From contig DATFLY010000097.1 in NCBI GenBank assembly GCA_035267185.1, forward strand, positions 1 through 64,000: DNA of 64,000 nt, written 5' to 3'. The notes beneath the pieces are model-generated. The model was not told the origin of the DNA. It ran no database searches and worked only from the letters and a program-made list of their open reading frames with translations. This stretch comes from JAUIBE01 sp035267185. GTDB lineage: Bacteria > Pseudomonadota > Gammaproteobacteria > Xanthomonadales > SZUA-36. Below, one piece after another: positions 44,136 to 52,862 of the stretch. A program made the translations under genes and the position numbers. The stretch's first letter is position 1. Every line of letters begins with the position of its first letter.

Positions 44136-45335
44136 ATGAATTTCCGTCGGCGCACTCTTCTTGCAGGCCTGCTGGGTGCGCCGATCGTTTTTGAACGCCT
44201 GATGCCGAACGGCCTGGTCCCCGTCGTGCTCGCGGATTCTGGTCTCTCACCGATCGAAGGCAAAAACGGTCTGACCATACTCAACGACCGACCGCTCAAT
44301 GCGGAAACTCCGCCGCACCTTTTAAATGATGACATCACACCGACCGACCGGATGTTTGTCCGCAACAACGGGCGCCCACCGGAAACACCGGACCCGGGCA
44401 GCTGGACATTATCGGTCAGCGGCGAATCGGTCGTCGCATCCCGCCAGTATTCCATCGCAGACCTGCAATCAAACTTCGAGCAGGTCGACCTTCAGCTGGT
44501 CGTCGAGTGCGGTGGTAACGGCAGGGCCGAATTTATTCCCCCTGCAAAAGGCAATCAATGGAGCCTGGGTGCCGTTGGCTGTCCGGTATGGAATGGTATT
44601 CGTCTCCGTGACGTGCTCGAAGAATGCGGGATTGCAGATGATGCCCTGTATGTTGCTTACCGCGGCGCCGATGGCCACCTGAGCGGCGACCCTGCCAAGG
44701 ACGCCATTTCTCGCGGGGTGCCAATCGCCAAGGCCATGGAGGCCGAAAGCATGATCGCATGGGGCATGAACGATGGTGATCTGCACCCGATGAATGGCAA
44801 CCCCCTGCGACTGGTCATCGGCGGTTGGCCAGGGTCTGTTTCGGGAAAATGGCTGACGGAAATCCTGGTTCGTGATCGTGTGCATGATGGCGCGAAAATG
44901 GGTGGACAATCGTACCGGGTTCCCTGCGAACCTGTCGCTCCTGGAAGCGAGGTGGCTGACGAGGATATGTGCATCATCGAGGCGATGCCGGTGAAGTCAC
45001 TGATTACCTCACCACAAAGCGGCATCCGCCATGACCAGAACCTGCCGCTGAGGATTCATGGTCATGCCTGGGCGGGTGACCGGGAAGTCAAGCGACTTGA
45101 ATGGTCCATCGACTTTGGTCAGACCTGGTTTGATGCAGCTTTGCATTCACCTGCCAACCGCCTGGCGTGGCAAAACTGGGATGCGAGCATTCGCTTTCCC
45201 GAACCCGGCTACTTTGAAGTCTGGGCACGGGCCACCGATGATGCGGGTGTTTCCCAGCCGATGGTTTTGCCAGGCTGGAATCCCAGGGGTTATTTGAATA
45301 ACGCTGCCCATCGGATTGCCGTTTATGTTGCCTAG
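44136..45335 (+). CDS. sulfite oxidase-type molybdenum enzyme (SorA-like)
   Basis: The N-terminus has a twin-arginine-type signal (RRRTLLAGLLG). The molybdopterin domain holds the molybdenum cysteine in LVVECGGNGR, followed by GAVGCPVWNGIRLRDVL, YRGADGH and VIGGWPGSVSGKWL. A C-terminal dimer/Ig-like domain runs from about residue 285 (RIHGHAWAGDREVKRLEWS). It is 399 aa. It should oxidise sulfite in the periplasm. A small cytochrome c gene overlaps its 3' end, as in two-subunit SorAB sulfite dehydrogenases. Confidence 0.86.
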   Translation: MNFRRRTLLAGLLGAPIVFERLMPNGLVPVVLADSGLSPIEGKNGLTILNDRPLNAETPPHLLNDDITPTDRMFVRNNGRPPETPDPGSWTLSVSGESVVASRQYSIADLQSNFEQVDLQLVVECGGNGRAEFIPPAKGNQWSLGAVGCPVWNGIRLRDVLEECGIADDALYVAYRGADGHLSGDPAKDAISRGVPIAKAMEAESMIAWGMNDGDLHPMNGNPLRLVIGGWPGSVSGKWLTEILVRDRVHDGAKMGGQSYRVPCEPVAPGSEVADEDMCIIEAMPVKSLITSPQSGIRHDQNLPLRIHGHAWAGDREVKRLEWSIDFGQTWFDAALHSPANRLAWQNWDASIRFPEPGYFEVWARATDDAGVSQPMVLPGWNPRGYLNNAAHRIAVYVA

Positions 45336-45666
45336 ATTGTTCATTGCAACACTGGTCTGCTTTTATGGCCCGCCGGCAGTGTCCCAGGAAACAGACCCGC
45401 AAAGTGGATTGATTCTTGATGAAAACTGGGAACTGGTCCTGGCCAACTGCAGCGGCTGTCACTCCCCAAGACTGGTCACCCAGAACAAAATGAACGCAGA
45501 CAGCTGGCTCGAAACCATTCACTGGATGCAGGACAAGCACAACCTCTGGGATCTTGGAGACAGCCAGTCCAAAATCATTTCCTACCTTGCAAAAAACTAT
45601 GGCGTGCCGGAGTTGCCTTACCGGCGCAAACCGTTAAATGTTTCCCCATTAACATCTGAAGGATAG
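45325..45666 (+). CDS. small periplasmic cytochrome c (SorB-like)
   Basis: A 113-aa protein with a signal peptide (about 20 residues, ending AVS) and one haem site CSGCH (C42, C45, H46). The rest is short and helical (WLETIHWMQDKHNLWDLG), with Met63 or Met56 region as possible axial ligand. It overlaps the molybdenum enzyme gene by 11 bases and is probably its electron-accepting subunit. An in-frame TTG at 45316 would add three residues. Confidence 0.78.
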   Translation: MLPRLFIATLVCFYGPPAVSQETDPQSGLILDENWELVLANCSGCHSPRLVTQNKMNADSWLETIHWMQDKHNLWDLGDSQSKIISYLAKNYGVPELPYRRKPLNVSPLTSEG

Positions 45667-45671
45667 AACTC

Positions 45672-46211
45672 ATGAACAGAAACTTTCTAATACCCGGCCT
45701 GTTCGTCACCCTGATGACATTGTCTTTCCACTTGATGGCTGAAGTGACAACGATCACAGCAAATGGCTTCACTTCAACCAATACCGTTTCTGTCGATGCC
45801 GATGCCGACACGGTCTACTCCGCATTCAAGCAGGTTGATAAATGGTGGAACCCGGATCACGGCTACACAGGCGATGCCAAAAACTTTTACTTTGAAGAAC
45901 GCCTGGGCGGCTGTTTCTGCGAGCGCTTTCCCGATGGAGGCGCCGTGGAGCATCTGCGTATCATCTACTTTGCACCAGGTAAGGAAATCCGGTTTGAAGG
46001 AGCGCTTGGCCCACTCCAGGGACTTCCCACCAGCGGTCGCATGATATGGACAATCGCTCCCACCGAGCCAGGTAATGATGGACCTGGTTCAACCATTACC
46101 TTCACGTTTCACGTGTTTGGTTTTATGGAGGGTGGATTTGAAGGCCTGGCACCCGCGGTCAACGGCGTGGTGAATGAGCAGTTGCAACGTCTGGCGGAAT
46201 TGTTGAACTAA
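45672..46211 (+). CDS. secreted SRPBCC-fold protein
   Basis: A signal peptide (about 22 residues, ending HLMA) precedes a START/SRPBCC helix-grip fold: AFKQVDKWWNPDHG, FYFEERLGGCFCERF and EIRFEGALGPLQGLPTSG are typical of the polyketide-cyclase/AHSA1-like group. It is 179 aa. Exported members of this fold are uncommon; a hydrophobic ligand is likely, but the role is unknown. It starts five bases after the cytochrome gene and probably shares its transcript. Confidence 0.75.
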   Translation: MNRNFLIPGLFVTLMTLSFHLMAEVTTITANGFTSTNTVSVDADADTVYSAFKQVDKWWNPDHGYTGDAKNFYFEERLGGCFCERFPDGGAVEHLRIIYFAPGKEIRFEGALGPLQGLPTSGRMIWTIAPTEPGNDGPGSTITFTFHVFGFMEGGFEGLAPAVNGVVNEQLQRLAELLN

Positions 46212-46232
46212 CCTGCGAGGTTTAAGCTGCCC

Positions 46233-46273
46233 AAAAAAAACCGCACCCCGAGAGGGTGCGGCTTCTTCTTTTT
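46233..46273. terminator. bidirectional intrinsic terminator
   Basis: CCGCACCC (46241-46248) and GGGTGCGG (46254-46261) form a perfect stem. It is flanked by eight A on the left and a T-rich run on the right, between the convergent SRPBCC and fasciclin genes. It can serve both. Confidence 0.9.
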
Positions 46274-46287
46274 TAAACCTCTGAGTA

Positions 46288-46956
46288 TTATTCTTCAGGC
46301 GGGGTAGGGTCAATCGGAAGCATAACGGTATCGATCACATGGATCACGCCGTTGCTGGCCCTGATGTTGATCAGTGGTGTCACACCGTCTTCATCCAATA
46401 CAGGGCTGACCATCTGGGAGATGTTTGTAATCAGCTTCGCTGAAGGCATGGTCGTGGAAGTAACGTATCCACCGGCCAACATTTCGATGTCCTTGGAATT
46501 GTTCTGGTTGAAGATGCTGTTTGAGAATCGGCGACCCTCGGTCAGGTGATAGGCGAGAATCGTGAACAATGTGCCTTCTCCGTAAAGCATGTCTACTGCA
46601 CAGGTTACTTCAGGAGCTGTTTCTTCCAGCTCCAGACCCCACAAATCATTCAGTGTGTTTTGGAGGTTGATAAACGCCTGATCGGTCGGAGCAAACAAGG
46701 TAAGCCTGTCATCCCCGGTAAGCAAATCAACAATCGGATTTTCTCCGGTCTCCGGATCTGTGAAGCAACCCACCGCCCCAAGCAAGTATTCGAAATTGCC
46801 GTTATCCATCGCAATTTGAACGATGTTATCTTCGCCCGGCTTTCCGGGTCCTTTACCCGAATCTTTCTTTGCTGCGACGTTGCCAGCAAACAACAAGGTG
46901 GCTGAAGCGATCGCAACCATGGCGATCAATTTGTTACTGGTAGTACTTTTGTACAT
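46288..46956 (-). CDS. secreted fasciclin-domain protein
   Basis: A signal peptide of about 28 residues (ending NVAA), then one FAS1 domain. Visible are LTLFAPTDQAFINL (H1-type motif), a mid-domain YHLTEGR and the ending SNGVIHVIDTVMLP (H2 motif). It is 222 aa. FAS1 proteins mediate adhesion between cells or to matrix. It has its own terminator, shared with the convergent gene. Confidence 0.88.
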   Translation of the reverse strand: MYKSTTSNKLIAMVAIASATLLFAGNVAAKKDSGKGPGKPGEDNIVQIAMDNGNFEYLLGAVGCFTDPETGENPIVDLLTGDDRLTLFAPTDQAFINLQNTLNDLWGLELEETAPEVTCAVDMLYGEGTLFTILAYHLTEGRRFSNSIFNQNNSKDIEMLAGGYVTSTTMPSAKLITNISQMVSPVLDEDGVTPLINIRASNGVIHVIDTVMLPIDPTPPEE

Positions 46957-47301
46957 CTTTTTGCCCTCAAAGCTATGTTTGTTAAGTCTGGTAAGATTTA
47001 ATATCTAACTAACGCTCTCTATTAAATAATTTCTGACGTGAAAAAAATGTCAAGATTCTGCATAGATATTTCAGGTAGACTTTTATGATTGTCTTTGAAT
47101 GCATGATTCACGCCCTAAATCGCATGGGCCGAAAACCAGCCTGGACGGAGTTTTGTGAATACAGATCGCGCTGCAATTAACTGATGGCGAAACCAGTGAG
47201 GCGCTTGAGAGCGGGCAACGCAGGAGAGCACCCACAGATGTCTCAACCGCCTGATTGATCTTCAGAGGGGATGTTGCGCCAGCAATCCGCGTTTATCGGG
47301 G
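46957..47301. other. intergenic stretch, no gene seen
   Basis: AT-rich near the fasciclin start (46960-47100, the probable promoter region), then moderate GC up to the end of the antiporter gene. No open frame with coding character, tRNA or convincing hairpin was found. Confidence 0.5.
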
Positions 47302-49176
47302 TTATTGCTTTTCCGCATCGCGCAGGACTTTCCAGGCGTCGCGAAAATGATCCTCGGCCATTTCGGTATCGTCTTCCAACACCTTCCTGAGCTCGTCGAG
47401 ATGTTGCCTGATCTGCAGGCCGTAATCGTGGTCATCACCCCACACTTCGTATAGTTTCTCCAGGCCTTCTTCATCATGACGTTTAAAGGTGCGCATGATG
47501 CGGTAAGCCTGAACATCGTCATAACCCAGCGACTTGTATGCTGCCTCACCCATCAGCAATGCCGAACCAAAAGTCTCGCGCGAGATTTCATCAGCCCCCG
47601 CCTCCATCAGGCGGTAAGCATGGGATCGATCATATGCGCGCGCCAGAATCTTGAGATTCGGAAAATGCTCCTTTGCCACCCGCACCATTTCTTCGGCCTT
47701 GCCGCGGCTGTCGATGGCAATCACCAGCAGTTTTGCCTGTGCCGCCCCAGCCGCCTCCAGGAGTTCACGCCGACTGGCATCACCGTAAAAAACCTTGTTG
47801 CCGAAACGACCGGTGAGTTCGATCTGGCCAGCATCATGATCCAGCAGCGTACAAGAGATTTTTCCGGCCCTAAGCATTCGCGAAACGATCTGACCAAAGC
47901 GCCCGTAACCGGCAATGATCACCGGGTTGTCATCTTCGTCGATGGTCTCGTCGTCCGGCGGTGCTACACAATCAGCAAACCTGGGTCGCAGCCAGCGTTC
48001 GTAAACGATGATCAGTATCGGCGTAATCATCATCGACAGCACCACGACCACGATCAGAAGATTGGCAAGGTCCCGTTCCAGAACCCTCGACTGGGTAGCA
48101 TAGGAAAACAGAAGGAATGCGAACTCACCCCCCTGGGCCAGCATCATCGAGTACATCAGGTTGTCGGCCAGGCGCAGTTTGAACAAGCGACCCAGGAAAA
48201 GCAGGACAGCGAGCTTGGTGATGATCAGGATCGTAACCAGCGCCAGTATTAAACCGGTTGAGCCTGCAACCAGCGTGAAATCGATGCTGGCACCCACCGC
48301 CAGGAAGAAAAGCCCGAGCAGCAGGCCTTTGAAGGGCTCAATGTTGGATTCCAGTTCGTGTTTATATTCACTCTCGGCGAGCACCACGCCACCAAGGAAC
48401 GCCCCCAGTGCGGGTGACAAACCCACAAAATTCATTGCCAGCGTGATGCCAATTACCAGCAACAGGGCTGTTGCGATGAACACCTCCTGGGCACGCGTTC
48501 TTGCAATCCAGTGAAACAGCGGGCGCGCCAGGTACCTGCCGGCGAGGACGATCCCGGCCACCACACCCAGCGTGAGTGATGTCTGGATCCAGACCGGCCG
48601 GTCTACAGAATGCCCGTGGTCTGAAGCGGCCGCTTCCGCTGCACCCGCACCCAGCTCCGGCAACGCCAAAAAGGGAAGAATCGCCAGGATGGGAATGACC
48701 GCGACATCCTGGAACAACAACGTTGAAAACCCGCTTTTACCCGCCTGGGTTTTTAGCCAGCCTTTTTCTCCCAGCGTCTGTAGAACGATTGCAGTTGAAG
48801 ACAAAGACAATGTCATTCCAATGGCGAGCGCCGTTTGCCACTCCAGGCCAAAGGCAAATGCGATCACGCCAATCACCAGTGAAGTCAGTGCAACCTGCAA
48901 ACCGCCCAGACCAAGAACTGATCTGCGCATTCTCCACAAGACCCTGGGTTCGAGCTCCAGCCCAACGAGGAACAACATCAGCACCACACCAAATTCGGCG
49001 AAATGCATGACATCCTGGCCTTCCTGTCCAACCAGGCCGAGCACGTAGGGCCCGACCAGGATGCCTCCAAGCAGGTAGCCCAGCGCTGAGCCCAGGCCCA
49101 ATTGGCGCGCAATCGGAACGGCAATGACAGCAGCCGCAAGATAAACGAATGCCTGCATGAAAACTGAGTTGGTCAT
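47302..49176 (-). CDS. Kef-type potassium/proton antiporter (CPA2 with RCK domain)
   Basis: A 624-aa protein. The first about 390 residues form 12-13 membrane helices of the CPA2 antiporter fold (LALPELG, ALGAFLGGVVLAESEY). Then comes a cytoplasmic TrkA-N/RCK domain with the Rossmann motif VIIAGYGRFGQIVSRML and GDASRRELLEAAGA. A short helical tail ends it. It resembles KefB/KefC, which export potassium during electrophile stress. No kefF/kefG-like subunit lies next to it. Confidence 0.88.
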   Translation of the reverse strand: MTNSVFMQAFVYLAAAVIAVPIARQLGLGSALGYLLGGILVGPYVLGLVGQEGQDVMHFAEFGVVLMLFLVGLELEPRVLWRMRRSVLGLGGLQVALTSLVIGVIAFAFGLEWQTALAIGMTLSLSSTAIVLQTLGEKGWLKTQAGKSGFSTLLFQDVAVIPILAILPFLALPELGAGAAEAAASDHGHSVDRPVWIQTSLTLGVVAGIVLAGRYLARPLFHWIARTRAQEVFIATALLLVIGITLAMNFVGLSPALGAFLGGVVLAESEYKHELESNIEPFKGLLLGLFFLAVGASIDFTLVAGSTGLILALVTILIITKLAVLLFLGRLFKLRLADNLMYSMMLAQGGEFAFLLFSYATQSRVLERDLANLLIVVVVLSMMITPILIIVYERWLRPRFADCVAPPDDETIDEDDNPVIIAGYGRFGQIVSRMLRAGKISCTLLDHDAGQIELTGRFGNKVFYGDASRRELLEAAGAAQAKLLVIAIDSRGKAEEMVRVAKEHFPNLKILARAYDRSHAYRLMEAGADEISRETFGSALLMGEAAYKSLGYDDVQAYRIMRTFKRHDEEGLEKLYEVWGDDHDYGLQIRQHLDELRKVLEDDTEMAEDHFRDAWKVLRDAEKQ

Positions 49177-49188
49177 TAATTCCGCCTT

Positions 49189-50175
49189 TTATTCGATGGC
49201 GTGCCAAACCTGGTCTGTAAACCAGTGACGTCGGTCATAAAAAGCCCGGGCAGGGCTGAAGCCTGCTTGCAGGCAAAGATTTCCGATGATCGCCTCGTCA
49301 AATTTTTGCGAGACTTCCATGAAAATTCGCTCCCCATTTGTAAATTCGAAAGACTGTTCGAGCGCATCGATTTTCACAGTTTGCTCCTGACGGCTGACGA
49401 GGAAACTGCGAGCGGCCCCGCTCTCGGGGTCGTACTCAGGTTGGTGTAGAAATTGGCGGGGATTGAAGTCCCCACCCAGCTCCCGATTGATCCGGGCCAG
49501 GAGATTGAGATTGAAATCACGTGTATAACCAGCAGCATCATTGTAGGCAGCACGGATGACATCCGGGTCCTTCTTGAGATCAAGCCCGATCAGCAAGGCA
49601 TCGCCTGGCGCCATTGCGCTTCGAACCCGACGCAGAAATTCAACCGAACCCTGATCACCGAAATTACCCAGGTTGGATCCCAGGAACATCAGCACGCGCC
49701 GTGTTTCACCTGGCTTAAGGGATTCAAGTACATCAAAGTAATTGCCGTGAATCGGATCGAGTTGCAGCCAGGGTCGCGATGGCATCAGGTTATCTGCCAA
49801 CAGCTCGAGACTGTGATCCGAAATGTCGACAGGTCGAAACGTCCAGTCGGTTGCCTGGCGGTGGAGCGCATCAAGCAGGAAACCGACCTTTTGCCCGTCA
49901 CCAGAGCCCAGCTCGATAAACTCACCAGGGCCAACGCTCAGCAATTCCCGTGCGATCTCATCACCCTGTTCACTCAGAATTTCGAATTCACAGTCAGTCA
50001 GGTAATACTCGGGGCTGGACATAATGGACTGAAACAGCTTGTCGCCCCGCTCATCGTAAAAATATCGGGAAGACAACGTCCTGGGCTCAGACGAGAGACC
50101 ATCAAGAACGCTTTGTGCAAACTCGGTATCCACCGCCTGTTTATCAGATGGCACGGAAGATTCAGGGCAGGACAT
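49189..50175 (-). CDS. egtD: L-histidine N-alpha-methyltransferase EgtD
   Basis: SAM-dependent methyltransferase of 328 aa with the EgtD pattern: SSRYFYDERGDKLFQSI, SPEYYLTDCEFEIL, the SAM site FIELGSGDGQK, FRPVDISDHSLELL, FLGSNLGNF and GLDLKKDPDVI. EgtD trimethylates histidine to hercynine, the first step of ergothioneine synthesis. The sulfur-inserting EgtB is not encoded nearby. ATG 50175 is chosen to avoid overlap with the metal exporter gene that ends at 50214; the frame is open to 50244. Confidence 0.87.
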   Translation of the reverse strand: MSCPESSVPSDKQAVDTEFAQSVLDGLSSEPRTLSSRYFYDERGDKLFQSIMSSPEYYLTDCEFEILSEQGDEIARELLSVGPGEFIELGSGDGQKVGFLLDALHRQATDWTFRPVDISDHSLELLADNLMPSRPWLQLDPIHGNYFDVLESLKPGETRRVLMFLGSNLGNFGDQGSVEFLRRVRSAMAPGDALLIGLDLKKDPDVIRAAYNDAAGYTRDFNLNLLARINRELGGDFNPRQFLHQPEYDPESGAARSFLVSRQEQTVKIDALEQSFEFTNGERIFMEVSQKFDEAIIGNLCLQAGFSPARAFYDRRHWFTDQVWHAIE

Positions 50176-50213
50176 CAGTACGGGTTTTGCAATGGAATGT
50201 CTCCATTCGTTGT

Positions 50214-51128
50214 TCAGCGGGCACAGCCATCTAACTGTGGGCAAAAACTTTCCTCTCCAACTCCTTCTATCTGAATTGTCGGATGATGAATCTTAAATCG
50301 TGTCTCAAGCTGATTCGTCATGTTGTTGAGAAAGTCGTCATCCATGGGGCGCGGGTCCATCACAAGGTGTACTGTCAAGGCCGTATCCGTGGTGCTCAGG
50401 GCCCAGATGTGCAGATCGTGAACCGCCACAACCCCATCGCCGGAAAGAAGGAAGTCACGAACAGCCAGCGGATCAATTTCACCAGGAACAGCATCAACAG
50501 CCAGGTTAAGTGAGTCGCGGAGTAATCCCCAGGTCGAAGCAAGAATAACAGCCGCGATCACCAGGCTGCTTAAGGGGTCAATCCAGTTGATCCCGTATTT
50601 CCAGATGAATAAACCGGATATCACCACTCCAAGCGAAACGGCTGCGTCCGCAGCCATATGCAGATAGGCGCCCCGAATGTTCAGGTCACTGTCCTTTCCC
50701 CTGAAGAAAAACAAGGCGGTCACCGAATTAATTACCACACCAATACCAGCCACGATAACTATTGTTTTTCCGGCAGGGGTGACCGGATCGAAAAACCTTG
50801 ATACTGCCTCCCATGCGATTGCACCCACGGCAGCAAACAGCAGCAGCCCGCTGAACACCGAGGCAATAATGGTTGCCCGGGAGAATCCGTAGGTACGTCT
50901 TGTAGAAGGTTTACGGCGAGCCAGTGTTGCAGCTCCCCAGGCCAGCAACAATGCCAGCACATCGGTAAGATTGTGACCAGCGTCAGTAAGCAGCGCCAGT
51001 GAATCAGATATAAAGCCGTACACCACCTCGACAATGATGTAGACGATATTGAGCGCTACACCAACGGCAAAAGCCCGGTTGTAGCTCGGTGGAGCATGAT
51101 GATGATGGTGAGAGTGCGCTCTGTTCAT
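50214..51128 (-). CDS. cation diffusion facilitator (CzcD/ZitB-like) metal exporter
   Basis: A 304-aa carrier with a His-rich N-terminus (HSHHHHH), six membrane helices and a cytoplasmic C-terminal domain from about residue 210. The metal site is formed by DAGHNLTD in helix 2 and HMAADAAVS in helix 5. It should export zinc or similar divalent metals in exchange for protons. The frame opens 22 codons upstream; MNRAHS at 51128 is the standard start. Confidence 0.9.
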   Translation of the reverse strand: MNRAHSHHHHHAPPSYNRAFAVGVALNIVYIIVEVVYGFISDSLALLTDAGHNLTDVLALLLAWGAATLARRKPSTRRTYGFSRATIIASVFSGLLLFAAVGAIAWEAVSRFFDPVTPAGKTIVIVAGIGVVINSVTALFFFRGKDSDLNIRGAYLHMAADAAVSLGVVISGLFIWKYGINWIDPLSSLVIAAVILASTWGLLRDSLNLAVDAVPGEIDPLAVRDFLLSGDGVVAVHDLHIWALSTTDTALTVHLVMDPRPMDDDFLNNMTNQLETRFKIHHPTIQIEGVGEESFCPQLDGCAR

Positions 51129-51239
51129 ATTAATGCGGTTATTTAGTGGATATTGTACCGCTACTTGCATTGAAAGCCGGGCGCATTGTCTCAATCTGAT
51201 GTAACCGCCACACCGTGTAAATTCCCTGGAGAAATCTAA

Positions 51240-52157
51240 ATGGTCAATTACGGAAAAATCTGGTTCAACGGTGAGATCCGTGACGAATCAGAATGCACCG
51301 TTAGCGTTGCCAGCCATGCCCTGCATTACGGAACGTCTGTATTTGAAGGTATTCGCGGATACAAAACGCCACAAGGCACCGCAATATTCCGTCTGACCGA
51401 TCATCTCGAACGCATGTATTTTTCCGCCAGCATTTACAGGATGCCGGTTCCATACGATCTGGAAACCCTACACCAGGCCTGTCGGGACACCGTCCGCATC
51501 AATGAGCTTGAGTCGGCCTACATTCGACCCATCGTGCTGCGCGGAAATTGTGGCATCGGTGTGATTCCCAAAGATATGAACATGGTTGATACTGCGATCA
51601 TCACCACAGCCTGGGGTGCCTACCTGGGCGAAGATGGCCTGAAAAATGGCATCAAGGCGTGCATCACATCCTGGAACAGGCTGGCACCCAATACCATGCC
51701 CCCTGGTTCAAAAGCTGGCGGAAACTACCTTTCCAGCCTGCTGATCGGCCTGGAAGCTCGCGAACGCGGGTGCATTGAAGGCATTGGATTGGGCGTCGAT
51801 GGGCTGCTGAGCGAAGGAGCGGGGGAAAACATCTTTATTGTTGAGAAAGAGCGCATCGTGACACCACCCGTTTCGTCATCGATTCTGGCGGGCATTACAC
51901 GCGACACTGTGACCACGCTTGCAAAGGAACGTGGCCTGGAAGTGGTTGAACAATCTATCGCTCGCGAACAGATGTATGCCGCCGATGAGATTTTCATGAC
52001 CGGTACAGCCGCAGAGGTAACGCCTGTCAGCCAGCTGGACCACATTGTGATTGGCAATGGGGGCTGCGGACCGGTGACAAAACAGCTCCAGAATGACTTT
52101 TTTGGCCTGTTTAACGGCAGCACTAAAGACCGCTGGGGCTGGCTGGAGTACGTCTGA
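51240..52157 (+). CDS. ilvE: branched-chain amino acid aminotransferase IlvE
   Basis: Fold type IV PLP enzyme of 305 aa with catalytic Lys158 in GSKAGGNYLSS. It also has HYGTSVFEGIRGY, YIRPIVLRG and the end block FMTGTAAEVTPV. It interconverts Leu, Ile and Val with their keto acids. CTGGAG lies eleven bases before the ATG. It appears monocistronic. Confidence 0.93.
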   Translation: MVNYGKIWFNGEIRDESECTVSVASHALHYGTSVFEGIRGYKTPQGTAIFRLTDHLERMYFSASIYRMPVPYDLETLHQACRDTVRINELESAYIRPIVLRGNCGIGVIPKDMNMVDTAIITTAWGAYLGEDGLKNGIKACITSWNRLAPNTMPPGSKAGGNYLSSLLIGLEARERGCIEGIGLGVDGLLSEGAGENIFIVEKERIVTPPVSSSILAGITRDTVTTLAKERGLEVVEQSIAREQMYAADEIFMTGTAAEVTPVSQLDHIVIGNGGCGPVTKQLQNDFFGLFNGSTKDRWGWLEYV

Positions 52158-52333
52158 AACGCATTCAACCCTGATTCCAGGGACAGGTAACCGGATTCAT
52201 GTCAGGCGACTGACAATAATTGTCAGTTTTCTGACGTTCTGCGACATACCGCGCTTTTCCATCGCGATTTTTTTCTCCCTCAAAAACGCTTAACTCATTG
52301 TTTTAAATGGTTTATGTGTGAATTAACCCAATG

Positions 52334-52349
52334 TGGCCCGCATTTTGCA
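52334..52349 (+). promoter_or_regulatory. sigma-54 (-24/-12) promoter
   Basis: TGGCCCGcattTTGCA matches the RpoN consensus TGGCACG-N4-TTGCA with one change (A to C). GG and GC are separated by the required 10 bases. The predicted start of transcription is about 52360, just before a strongly folded RNA. Confidence 0.7.
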
Positions 52350-52359
52350 TTACTAAGGG

Positions 52360-52631
52360 TGACTAACTGGCTGGTAGCAGTTAGCGGGATGAGAAGGAGC
52401 CTCGCCCCTCTTTGCCCAATCGGGGCTCCACTCATCCCACCTCTTCAAAGGGATTATTGAAGACAGGGGTAGTAAGAATAGAAGTTTGCTTGGGGGACAG
52501 GTAAGAAAGGCCAAAGCCAAGGGGGGAAGCCTGGCGGCGGCCACGAAGATGATGTCCAACGTGTTCATTCACGGTCAACAGGTCATCAAAGAGGTAATTC
52601 AAGCCCGACTAGGAAGTCGGGCTTTTTTTTT
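52360..52631 (+). ncRNA. sigma-54-dependent structured small RNA, unknown class
   Basis: About 270 bases without a plausible coding frame. Stem 1 is CTAACTG (52363-52369)/CAGTTAG (52378-52384). Stem 2 is GGGATGAG (52386-52393)/CTCATCCC (52431-52438), extended inside by GGAGCC/GGCTCC. The 3' end is an intrinsic terminator. Six GGA motifs are present, one in the terminator loop (AGGA), which could interest a CsrA/RsmA-type protein. I do not recognise it as 6S, tmRNA, RNase P or SRP RNA. Confidence 0.65.
52602..52631 (+). terminator. intrinsic terminator of the small RNA
   Basis: AGCCCGACT (52602-52610), tetraloop AGGA, AGTCGGGCT (52615-52623), followed by a run of nine T that begins with the last base of the stem. 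A textbook Rho-independent terminator with no coding gene ending just before it. Confidence 0.92.
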
Positions 52632-52862
52632 GCATGGCGGCATGTTCTGAATCATCCGGGATTCGTGATCACAACGAGCTGTTTCGCGCCTGGCTGACTT
52701 CAACGTAAACGGACTATGACTCCGCCAGATGTCGAGTAGAGTCTCACACTTTCATGCCATTTGTTCGGGCTCGAAGCCTACCAGCGCTTGGAACAAAGCG
52801 ACAACACCGCGCTGTTATACTATCGACTGTAATGCCTCTCCGAGCTTCCTTCGGACTTCGAA

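Noticed and set aside
47476..48252. 258-residue open frame on the plus strand
   Set aside because: Antisense to the Kef-type antiporter; no family features.
52353..52568. 71-residue minus-strand frame over the small RNA
   Set aside because: No ribosome site; sequence is the reverse of the stem structures. The promoter and terminator point to a plus-strand RNA.
52360..52631. 6S RNA, tmRNA, RNase P RNA or SRP RNA
   Set aside because: Length, ends and conserved core sequences of these RNAs are not present.
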